Shown one piece after another: positions 17,169 through 24,444 of a stretch of DNA of 64,000 nt. Position numbers and translations under genes: made by a program. The stretch's first letter is position 1. The number at the start of each line of letters is the position of its first letter. The stretch comes from Paraburkholderia fungorum (lineage in GTDB: Bacteria; Pseudomonadota; Gammaproteobacteria; Burkholderiales; Burkholderiaceae), in contig NZ_CADFGE010000001.1 in the NCBI RefSeq assembly GCF_902833645.1, forward strand, positions 248,001-312,000, read 5' to 3'. The notes beneath the pieces were generated by a model, which saw nothing but the letters and a program-made list of their open reading frames with translations, ran no database searches and was not told the DNA's origin.

Positions 17169-17289
17169 GGACCGCGTCTCCTGTTTGTGATGTTTTAACA
17201 CGTGCGGACGGTCTTTGCCCACCGCCTTGATGGCCGCCGAATCGATCGCGGCGTGGCGGTCGATAGGCGATGCCAATAGTCGAATCCGC

Positions 17290-18603
17290 TCAATGCCGCG
17301 CGATCGCAACGACCTGATGCAGCGGCGCAGCGCTCGACGGCAGGCAAGCCGGCCCGACCGGTTCGAAAGTCTTGTACGTCAGGATGAATTCCTGGTGTCC
17401 GAGCATTTCCGATTTCGACGCCGCGCCGAGCGACACCGCCACCGTTTGCTCGAACACTTCGAGGCCGACTTCATCGAGCGTGCCGCGGCCTTCGAGAATG
17501 CGGCCTGCATCAACGTCCATATCGCCGGCGAGATTGCGGTATGTCGCGGGATTCGCGCAGACCTTGATGACCGGCGAAATCGCCGAGCCAACCACCGACC
17601 CACGTCCGGTCGTGAACAGAATCACATGCGCTCCGCACGCGATCAGCTCACCGATTTCCGCGTTGTCGCTGATGTTCGGAAAGCCGAAGCGCGGCTCGCC
17701 GTCGGGCACGACGTCGAGAAGATAGAGGCCGCCGGTCGGCGGAATATCGCCGGGTTTGATGATGCCGACGATCGGCGACGCGCCGCTTTTTGCATACGCG
17801 CCCAGCGATTTTTCCTCTTGCGTGGTGAGGCCGCCGTCCGCGTTGCCGACTGCAAAACTGCCATGTCCGAGGATCGAGTAGTAGCGCGCCGCCTTCGCTA
17901 CGCACGCGACAATTTCGTCTCCGAGGTCTGGCCGTGCAGCACGCGTTTTCATATGGAACTCGCAGCCCACCAGCTCGCCGGTTTCCTCGAAAATGCAAGT
18001 CGCGCCGGCGTCGATCAGATGATCGAACGCGCGGCCCACGGCCGGATTCGCGGTGATGCCGCTGGTGCCGTCCGAGCCGCCGCAGATCGTGCCGACGACC
18101 AGTTCGTTCAGCGCCATCGGTACCTTCTGCTGCGCGGCAAGTTGCTTGCGCGCGCCGCGAACCCAGTCCACGCCGTATTGAATCGTGCTGCGCGTGCCGC
18201 CTTTTTCCTGAATCGTCAGGACTTCGACAGGACGGCCGCTTGCGCGCACGACGTCGACGAGGTAGTGCTTGTTCATGCTCTCGCACCCGAGCGATACGAA
18301 CAGCACCGCGCCGACGTTCGGATGCGTGGTGAGGCGCTCGAGCATCTTTTCGGCGTATCCGTTCGGATAGCAGCCGGGAAAGCCGATCAGATGCACCGGC
18401 GGCTCGCGCCCGGCGGAGGGATCGTCGAAAGCATCGAGCGGTTCGCGAAACTGCGTGACGATCTCGCGCGCGACGTGATGCGCGCACTCGACCAGATACG
18501 CCACTGCGACGACATTGCGGATGCCTTTACGGCCATCGCTGCGCAAATAGCCTTGCAGCGAGGGCCGTTGCAAGGCGGCGGATGCTACGGAAGTGTCAGT
18601 CAT
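17290..18603 (-). CDS. UxaA/GarD-family dehydratase, large subunit (probable L-fuconate dehydratase)
   Basis: Altronate/galactarate dehydratase C-terminal family protein, 437 residues, covering only the catalytic part of the E. coli UxaA or GarD proteins. Seen are LQGYLRSDGRKGIRNVVAVA at the N-terminus, LIGFPGCYPNGYAEKML, the LGCESMN iron-site segment, TICGGSDGTSGITANPAVG, and the C-terminal TTGRGSVVGSAISPVIKV. The SAF-domain N-terminal part is encoded separately just upstream (18646-19008). This family uses an Fe2+ centre to dehydrate sugar acids. In the operon it would convert L-fuconate to 2-keto-3-deoxy-L-fuconate; the substrate is inferred. The ATG at 18603 follows a GGAAAG site. A gap of 121 bases separates it from the next gene. 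Confidence 0.88.
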   Translation of the reverse strand: MTDTSVASAALQRPSLQGYLRSDGRKGIRNVVAVAYLVECAHHVAREIVTQFREPLDAFDDPSAGREPPVHLIGFPGCYPNGYAEKMLERLTTHPNVGAVLFVSLGCESMNKHYLVDVVRASGRPVEVLTIQEKGGTRSTIQYGVDWVRGARKQLAAQQKVPMALNELVVGTICGGSDGTSGITANPAVGRAFDHLIDAGATCIFEETGELVGCEFHMKTRAARPDLGDEIVACVAKAARYYSILGHGSFAVGNADGGLTTQEEKSLGAYAKSGASPIVGIIKPGDIPPTGGLYLLDVVPDGEPRFGFPNISDNAEIGELIACGAHVILFTTGRGSVVGSAISPVIKVCANPATYRNLAGDMDVDAGRILEGRGTLDEVGLEVFEQTVAVSLGAASKSEMLGHQEFILTYKTFEPVGPACLPSSAAPLHQVVAIARH

Positions 18604-18645
18604 GATCTTTCCAGCGCGGCGCGAGGCCACTTCATAGTGCTCAAA

Positions 18646-19008
18646 TCAGTGATGAACGAACTCGTGACCCGCGTCATGCGTGTAAGTGGGCAGATAATCG
18701 CTTTCGAGGTTGTGCGTATGCAGATGCGCACCGCGCGCCACCGCCTCGGTCACGTGGCCGATCACCGCGCCGTAACGCAATACCTTGTCGTCTTTGGCGA
18801 GCTCGCGGCGCGCGACTTTGTGGCCCAAGTCGATCGTTTTGGTCAGCGTCACGCGCTCGCCTTCGATCTCGACCTGCGTGCCCGCATCGAGACGCGCCGC
18901 CGCGATCAGGCAGTTATCCGCCGGACTGAGCAGGATCAGGCGTGGGTCGGTTTGCGAAGTTTGCGAGGTCTGGGACACTTGCGGTGTTTCCAACGGGCGG
19001 CTGGTCAA
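18646..19008 (-). CDS. SAF-domain small subunit of a UxaA-type dehydratase
   Basis: A 120-residue protein matching the N-terminal SAF domain of altronate/galactarate dehydratases. After a low-complexity start with a SQTSQTSQTD repeat come LILLSPADNCLIAAARLDAG, KTIDLGHKVARRELAKDDKV and the end GAHLHTHNLESDY, the hallmark of this domain. It lies 42 bases upstream of the large-subunit gene, so the two would form one split enzyme. In E. coli UxaA and GarD both parts are in one chain. Its TGA lies downstream of the permease gene by 25 bases in the same operon. Confidence 0.88.
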   Translation of the reverse strand: MTSRPLETPQVSQTSQTSQTDPRLILLSPADNCLIAAARLDAGTQVEIEGERVTLTKTIDLGHKVARRELAKDDKVLRYGAVIGHVTEAVARGAHLHTHNLESDYLPTYTHDAGHEFVHH

Positions 19009-19033
19009 GTGAGTTCTCCGTGATGCGCACGCA

Positions 19034-20086
19034 TTAATTCTGGCCTTCGCCGCTGGCGAGCCGCGCGACCATCAGCGAGCCGAGGATGATCGCGCCATAG
19101 ATCGCCTGAATCCAGAACGACGGCACCTGGGCAAGCGTGAGCAGGTTCTGCACGACGCCGAGCAGCAGCACGCCGGTGAGCGCGCCGAACATCGTGCCCT
19201 TGCCGCCGTCGAGCGAAATGCCACCGATCACCGCCGCAGCGAACACCGTGAAAATCATGCCGTTGCCCTGATTCGCATTGATCGCGCCGACATAGCCCGT
19301 GACGATCAAACCGCCCACCGAAGCCAGCATGCTGCCAAGCACGAATACGCCCCACGTAATGCGCTCGACGCGAATCCCCGCCGCGCGCGCCGCTTCCGGA
19401 TTGCCGCCAATCGCGTAGAGCGCGCGGCCCACCCGGTGATAGCGCAGCACGAATGCGGCTATCGCGAATGCGGCCGCCGCAAGCCATACGGACAACGGCA
19501 GGCCAAGCACAATCGTGGTGGCAAGTGAGAAGAACGACGGTGGCATGTCGAACAGCGTGCCGCCCTTGGTCGCACCGACCAGCATGCCGCGCAACACAAT
19601 CAGCATCGCCAGCGTGACGATGAATGCATTCAGCCGCAAACGCACCACCAGGAAGCCGTTGACGAAGCCGATCACTGCGCCGACCACCAGGATAGCCAAC
19701 AGGCCGGCGGCAGCTGGCCACTCCGTTCCGAAGCCCGCGGACGCCACCGGCATCACCAGCATTGCGCCGACGGCGGGCGCAATGCCCACCGTTGATTCGA
19801 GCGACAGATCGAACTTGCCGGTCAACACGATCAGCGATTCGGCGAGCACGACCAAGGCCAAGGCGGCGGACGCACCCAACACGCTGATCAGATTCGCCTT
19901 CGTCAAGAAACTTGGGCTGACGAACGCACCGATTACGAGCAGCAACGCCAGCGCGGGCAGCAACGCCAGTTCGCGCAGCCGGGCGAGTTCACTGCGAGCG
20001 CGTTTGCCGCGCGTCGCCTGGGCGACGGGCTGCTGCGCCGGACCTTGCGCGGTGCCGAAGGCAGGGCTGGGCACACTATTCTTCAT
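19034..20086 (-). CDS. CUT2-family sugar ABC transporter permease (RbsC-like)
   Basis: Inner-membrane permease of about 350 residues of the ribose/xylose/autoinducer-2 class. Many hydrophobic helices are visible, with family motifs GKFDLSLESTVGIAPAVGA and the cytoplasmic NPEAARAAGIRVERITWGVF loop that contacts the ATPase, and the DGGKGTMFGALTGVLLLGVV C-terminal motif. The hydrophilic N-terminus holds a Lys/Arg-rich segment. The ATG at 20086 has AAGGAG 13 bases upstream and overlaps the end of the ATPase gene by 11 bases, so translation is probably coupled. It works with the binding protein and ATPase encoded upstream. Confidence 0.93.
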   Translation of the reverse strand: MKNSVPSPAFGTAQGPAQQPVAQATRGKRARSELARLRELALLPALALLLVIGAFVSPSFLTKANLISVLGASAALALVVLAESLIVLTGKFDLSLESTVGIAPAVGAMLVMPVASAGFGTEWPAAAGLLAILVVGAVIGFVNGFLVVRLRLNAFIVTLAMLIVLRGMLVGATKGGTLFDMPPSFFSLATTIVLGLPLSVWLAAAAFAIAAFVLRYHRVGRALYAIGGNPEAARAAGIRVERITWGVFVLGSMLASVGGLIVTGYVGAINANQGNGMIFTVFAAAVIGGISLDGGKGTMFGALTGVLLLGVVQNLLTLAQVPSFWIQAIYGAIILGSLMVARLASGEGQN

Positions 20087-21596
20087 GGAGACTGACTCCT
20101 TCAACGGATGCGATCAGGTCGTGATCCTGCCAACCCGCGGGAAATTCGGCCGCGACACGGCCGCGGAACATGACCAGCACGCGGTCACAGGTGCGCAGAT
20201 CGTCGAGTTCGCCCGACACGACCAGCACGGCTTTACCGTCTTCGCGCACGCGATCCACGACTGACAGCAACGCTTCTTTCGATTTCACATCGACGCCTGC
20301 GGTAGGGTCGATGAGTACGAGTACATTCGGATCGGTGGCCAGCGCGCGCGCCATCACCACCTTCTGCTGATTGCCGCCCGAGAGTCCGGACACCACATGC
20401 TCGGGGCCTTGCGCGACGATGCCGAGCGCATCGATCATCTTCTGACCGAAAGCATTTTTCTTCGCCGGGGGCGCAATGCCGAATTTGCCAAGCAGGCGGG
20501 TGATCGTCATCGATGCGTTTTCGGCCACCGATTGCGTCAGCACCAGGCCTTCGTGATGGCGATCCTTCGGCACGCAGCCAATGCCGTGCGCCAGTGCCGC
20601 GGGTACGTCGCCAGGCGGCAACGTGGCGCCATCGACGCTGATCGAGCCGTGTTTCGCCGCGCGCAGACCCGCAATCGCTTCGGCCACGCTCGTGCGGCCG
20701 CTGCTCGTTGCGCCGGTCAGCCCAACTACTTCGCCACGTTTCACCGTGAACGACACGCCTTCGTAGTCGGCACCGGCCAGATCCTTCACTTCCAACGCAA
20801 CGGCCGTGTCCGCAGGCAGTGCAGCACGCGCTGCCGCGTCGGCGACAGCGAGGCCGCCACGCTCACCGGTCATCGCTTCGATCAACTGCTCGCGCGGCAA
20901 CGCGGAAACCGGCGCGCTGACGATATGCCGCGCATCGCGCAGCACCGTCACCGCCTGGCAGATTTCGTAGACCTCTTGCAAATGGTGCGAGATGAACAGG
21001 AACGTCACGCCTTCGCGCTGCAATTCGCTGATGCGGCGAAACAGTCGCTTGATCTCGTCGCCGTCGAGTTGCGCGGTAGGCTCGTCGAGGATGATGAAGC
21101 GCGCCCCATACGACAACGCCCGCGCGATCTCCACCAGTTGCCGCGCTTCCACGCTCAGATCGCCGGCACGCGCGTCTTCGCGCACATCGATCTTCCAGTG
21201 ATCGAGCAACTCGCGCGCGTCGCGGCGCATCGCGTGCCAATCGATCACACCGCCGCGCACCGGCTGGCGGTTGATGAACAGATTCTCCGCAACGCTCAAA
21301 TCGCGGATGATCGTCGAATGCTGATAAACGCAGGCGACCCGCTCGCGCCACGCATCGCGATCCGCGATGGACGGCGCGGCCGCGCCGCTAAAACGCACCT
21401 CGCCGGTGTCGGGCTTGCGCAGGCCGGTAAGGATCGACACCAGCGTCGATTTGCCGGCCCCGTTACGCCCGACGAGCGCATGCGACTCGCCTGGCATCAC
21501 GCGGATGCTCACGTCTTTCAGCGCAGCCGTGGAGCCGAAGCGTTTAGTGACGTCAAACGCTTCGACCACCGGCACGGAGGGCGTCGGCTCGCTCAT
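20076..21596 (-). CDS. CUT2-family sugar ABC transporter ATPase (RbsA-like, two domains)
   Basis: Double ATP-binding-cassette protein of 506 residues that powers sugar import. The first domain has Walker A GRNGAGKS (near 38-45), an atypical signature DLSVEARQLVEIARAL and Walker B FIILDEPTAQLD. The second has a degenerate Walker A GATSSGRTS near 285, the canonical signature LSGGNQQKVVMARAL and Walker B LVLIDPTAGVD. One intact and one degenerate site is usual for RbsA/XylG/MglA proteins. The ATG overlaps the TGA of the binding-protein gene (ATGA at 21596-21593), implying translational coupling. Confidence 0.95.
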   Translation of the reverse strand: MSEPTPSVPVVEAFDVTKRFGSTAALKDVSIRVMPGESHALVGRNGAGKSTLVSILTGLRKPDTGEVRFSGAAAPSIADRDAWRERVACVYQHSTIIRDLSVAENLFINRQPVRGGVIDWHAMRRDARELLDHWKIDVREDARAGDLSVEARQLVEIARALSYGARFIILDEPTAQLDGDEIKRLFRRISELQREGVTFLFISHHLQEVYEICQAVTVLRDARHIVSAPVSALPREQLIEAMTGERGGLAVADAAARAALPADTAVALEVKDLAGADYEGVSFTVKRGEVVGLTGATSSGRTSVAEAIAGLRAAKHGSISVDGATLPPGDVPAALAHGIGCVPKDRHHEGLVLTQSVAENASMTITRLLGKFGIAPPAKKNAFGQKMIDALGIVAQGPEHVVSGLSGGNQQKVVMARALATDPNVLVLIDPTAGVDVKSKEALLSVVDRVREDGKAVLVVSGELDDLRTCDRVLVMFRGRVAAEFPAGWQDHDLIASVEGVSLHEE

Positions 21597-22642
21597 TTAA
21601 CGGTATTGCCCCACAAGGCTTTGTCGTCGACATTCGACTTCGTGACGAGCGGCGCAGGCAGCTGATCTTCGAGAACGCCCGGCGCCAGCTGGATGATGTT
21701 GCTGCCGTGATCCGTCGGGCCCGGCTTGAAGGTCTGACCAGCCAACGCCGCCTTGATATAGAAGAGACCGTATTTCGCGTAGGAATCGGCGGGCTGCGAA
21801 ATGGTTGCGTCGATATCGCCGCGGCGGATTGCGTCGAACTCCTGAGGAATGCCGTCGTTACTGACGATCACGACGTGCTTCGCATTACCGGCCGGAAACA
21901 GCATCTGCTTGCGGCGCAGGGTTTGCAGCGTCGGCGACAGATAAACGCCACCCGCCTGCATATAGATCGCCTTCACGTCAGGATTCGCGGTGAGCAGGCT
22001 GTCGAGTGCGGTGGCCGCCACATCGCCCTTCCAGGCTGCCGGAATCTCCAGCAGCGTCAAGCCCGGAAAGCCCTTCAGACACGAGCGGAACGCTTCGGAC
22101 CGGTCGCGCCCGTTCACCGAGGCCAGGTCGCCCATGATCTGCACCACCTTGCCCGACTTCACATGCTCGCCGATGTACTTGCACGCCTTTTCGCCGTAAG
22201 CGTGATTGTCGGCGCGCACCACCATCGCGACCTTGCCTTGCGTCGGCGCGACGTCGACGGCGACCACCGGGACGTTCTTCGCCGCCGCTGCATCGAGCGC
22301 GCGGCTGATCGCCGCCGAGTCCAGCGGACCGACCACGATGCCCTTTGCGCCGAGGTTCAGCAGGTTGTTCATGTCGGTGATCTGCTGGGCGGGATCGCCG
22401 TTCGAATTGACCGGCGCGAGGATATCGATGCCCATGTCTTTCGCGTACTTGGGCAGATAGTTGTTGTACGACTGCCAGAACGGCGACGTGAGAAGCGGCA
22501 GACCGAGACCGACCTTGCCGGTTTCGGCAGCTTGCGCGGCACTGCTGACGGCAACGCCGCCGACACACACTGCCGCGGCGGCGGCAAATAGCGAACTGCG
22601 AAACCAGCGGCGAGCCGTGAACGACCCCTTTGCGAACGACAT
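21593..22642 (-). CDS. Periplasmic sugar-binding protein (RbsB-like, CUT2)
   Basis: Substrate-binding protein of about 349 residues, first gene of the nine-gene sugar operon. It has a signal peptide with an Arg-rich start and Ala-rich core ending SSAAQAAETG, then a type I periplasmic-binding fold: VGLGLPLLTSPFWQSYNN, QITDMNNLLNLGAKGIVVGP, VPVVAVDVAPTQG and IVSNDGIPQEFDAIRRGDID. This class binds pentoses and deoxyhexoses. The ATG at 22642 follows CAGGAGACAACC. Since L-fucose-type catabolic genes follow it, the likely ligand is L-fucose or a stereochemically related sugar such as D-arabinose (inference). Confidence 0.93.
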   Translation of the reverse strand: MSFAKGSFTARRWFRSSLFAAAAAVCVGGVAVSSAAQAAETGKVGLGLPLLTSPFWQSYNNYLPKYAKDMGIDILAPVNSNGDPAQQITDMNNLLNLGAKGIVVGPLDSAAISRALDAAAAKNVPVVAVDVAPTQGKVAMVVRADNHAYGEKACKYIGEHVKSGKVVQIMGDLASVNGRDRSEAFRSCLKGFPGLTLLEIPAAWKGDVAATALDSLLTANPDVKAIYMQAGGVYLSPTLQTLRRKQMLFPAGNAKHVVIVSNDGIPQEFDAIRRGDIDATISQPADSYAKYGLFYIKAALAGQTFKPGPTDHGSNIIQLAPGVLEDQLPAPLVTKSNVDDKALWGNTVK

Positions 22643-22782
22643 GGTTGTCTCCTGTGTCGGTCCGGAGTTGCCTTGACGCTGACTCCGGCCCATGCAAGGT
22701 AAATGCGTTGTTGAACTGAGTGACCCGGTCACGCGGATGACGGGCACTGCGTCCTGCGCTTTCTTATCGTCTTATCGGTATT

Positions 22783-22820
22783 GATGAAAATTCACCAATG
22801 AACGTATTATTCATATACGG
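22783..22820. promoter_or_regulatory. Candidate operator between the sugar operon and its IclR regulator
   Basis: Two imperfect dyads lie side by side: TGAAAATTCA (22785-22794) and ATGAACGTATTATTCAT (22798-22814, arms ATGAA/TTCAT). They sit in the 285-base divergent spacer about 150 bp upstream of the binding-protein ATG. IclR-type regulators bind short dyads in such positions. A direct repeat CTTATCG-T-CTTATCG is next to them at 22763-22777. Confidence 0.35.
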
Positions 22821-22927
22821 ACTTTTCGAAGTCAAGCGATGTGCACTGCACCAAGCGTCCGTGTTTTCCCTGGACCGTCGCCATCTCGCTTCAGATTCGC
22901 CACGCACTTACACTCACGCGCCAGATA

Positions 22928-23746
22928 ATGAGAGCACCTCACGGAACCTCGCCCACCATGGACGCAGAAGACAAAGACGATGCCGAGCGTTACCGCGCCC
23001 CCGCGCTGGACAAGGGTCTCGACATTCTCGAACTGCTCGCCGAGCAGAAAGAGGGACTGACGCGCGCCGAAATCACCAAGCTGCTGGGACGCAACGCGAG
23101 CGAGATGTACCGGATGCTCGAGCGGCTGGTCGCGCGGCAATACGTGGTGCGCTCGGCGGGCGGCGACCGTTATTCGTTGAGCCTGAAGCTGTATGCGCTC
23201 GCGCATCGTCATCCGCCGATGAATCGGCTAATTTCCGAAGCGCTGCCGCTGATGCAGCGCTTTGCCGATGCCGCCGAGCAATCCTGTCATCTGGCGGTCT
23301 ACGACCGCGGCAATCTGCTGGTGATCGCGCAGGTGGACGGACCGGGCACGTGGGGCATGTCGGTGCGGCTCGGTTCGCGGGTCGGCCTGATCGACACAGG
23401 CTCGGGCCGCGTGATGCTTGCGTTTCAAAGCATTGAGCAGCGCGCGCAGATGCTGGCCGAGCACACCAAGGTGAAGGGCGAAGTCACGATCGATCGCGAT
23501 GCGCTGGAACTGGCCTGCGAGCGGATTCGCGCGGCGGGTTTTTCGCAGAAGGACAGCCAGCAGACGTTCGGCGTGACCGACGTCACATTTCCGGTCCAGG
23601 GGCCGTCCGGCCAGGCCATCGCGGCGCTGACCTGTCCGTACTTGCGGCGCATCGACGAATACGTCGCACCCACACTGGAAGCGGCCACGGCCTTGCTGCG
23701 CGAGACCGTGCAGGCGTTATCGATGTTTCGGGAAGAAGCACTCTAG
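22928..23746 (+). CDS. IclR-family transcriptional regulator of the sugar operon
   Basis: A roughly 272-residue IclR protein divergent from the sugar operon and so its likely regulator. The N-terminal winged helix is seen around residues 20-80 (LDKGLDILELLAEQKEGLTR, KLLGRNASEMYRMLERLVAR), and the C-terminal effector domain has the family patterns HLAVYDRGNLLVIAQVDGPG and GLIDTGSGRVMLAF, with AAGFSQKDSQQTFGVTDVTFPV near the end. The start is uncertain: ATG at 22928 or ATG at 22958 (MDAEDKDDAERY); neither has an ideal ribosome-binding site. The effector would be a pathway intermediate or the sugar (inference). Confidence 0.9.
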   Translation: MRAPHGTSPTMDAEDKDDAERYRAPALDKGLDILELLAEQKEGLTRAEITKLLGRNASEMYRMLERLVARQYVVRSAGGDRYSLSLKLYALAHRHPPMNRLISEALPLMQRFADAAEQSCHLAVYDRGNLLVIAQVDGPGTWGMSVRLGSRVGLIDTGSGRVMLAFQSIEQRAQMLAEHTKVKGEVTIDRDALELACERIRAAGFSQKDSQQTFGVTDVTFPVQGPSGQAIAALTCPYLRRIDEYVAPTLEAATALLRETVQALSMFREEAL

Positions 23747-23815
23747 CGAGCCGCCGCAAAATCGTCCGCTTGCGCACATGGTTTAGAATGGCGACCCTCT
23801 CAAAAATGACGCCGC

Positions 23816-24394
23816 ATGGGTCCCCTCATGCGCGCCCTCGATCAAGCAATGGCGAAACTTCTGACCGATTCCGAATTCCAGCGTTTTTCCGAACTTCAGC
23901 AGAAGCAGTCGAGCTTCACGATCACGCCTGAAGAAGCCGACGAACTGCGCGACATCGTCGCTCACGCGCAAAAACGCCGCGACGATCGTGCCGCGGCGAT
24001 GCAAAGCATCGAGACTTTCATCCAGCAATTCGACATCAGCCCGGACGAGCTGTTTTCGGCCGAACAGATCGGCGAAGCCGCGCGTACTTTCGGCCTGATT
24101 CCGGCTGCAAAGAAAGAGCGCGTGCTGCCGCCGTCGTTTACCTATAACGGCAAGCCTTATCAATGGACCGCGCGTCCGCTGCCGGACGACATTCGCATTC
24201 CGCTGTTCGACGCCTTCAAGGCGGGCGAGTCGGTGAAGTCGTTCATCGCGACGCTGAAGGACACGAACCGTTGCGCGGCGACGATCGCGCGTCTGGAACG
24301 CGAAACCGGCGCGGTTTACGCCGACGCGTTGCTCGAAGAGTTGTCGGTAACCCGCACGCAGGTGGACGAAGCCGCGGCGAAGCTGCCGGCTTGA
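23816..24394 (+). CDS. Uncharacterised cytoplasmic protein (about 190 residues)
   Basis: No known family was recognised with confidence. The protein is hydrophilic, without signal peptide or membrane helix. It starts with a helical region (LTDSEFQRFSELQQKQ, TPEEADELRDIVAHAQKRRD), then MQSIETFIQQFDISPDELF, a short segment with Tyr/Gly/Lys/Trp (FTYNGKPYQWTARPLPDDIR) and a helical C-terminus. The order of coiled helices, an SPDEL turn and a YxGKxxxW segment is faintly like H-NS-type proteins, but the GRGR-type DNA-binding motif is missing, so this is only a hint. Start codons at 23816, 23828 (MRALDQAMAKLL) and 23849 are all possible. Confidence 0.7.
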   Translation: MGPLMRALDQAMAKLLTDSEFQRFSELQQKQSSFTITPEEADELRDIVAHAQKRRDDRAAAMQSIETFIQQFDISPDELFSAEQIGEAARTFGLIPAAKKERVLPPSFTYNGKPYQWTARPLPDDIRIPLFDAFKAGESVKSFIATLKDTNRCAATIARLERETGAVYADALLEELSVTRTQVDEAAAKLPA

Positions 24395-24410
24395 AGTTCG
24401 TTACCCACGG

Positions 24411-24444
24411 GGGCTGAACGCGGCACCGAGCCGCCGTTCAGCCC
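24411..24444. terminator. Hairpin at a convergent junction
   Basis: GGGCTGAACGCGGC (24411-24424) pairs with GCCGCCGTTCAGCCC (24430-24444) with one bulged base. It lies between the convergent uncharacterised gene and the acetyltransferase gene, overlapping the last codons of the latter. No T-run is present, so termination by it is uncertain. Confidence 0.4.

Noticed and set aside
17215..19023. 602-codon open frame on the plus strand across the dehydratase genes
   Set aside because: It is antisense to well-supported dehydratase and SAF-domain genes, has Arg/His-rich composition typical of GC-driven shadow frames, and no ribosome-binding site.
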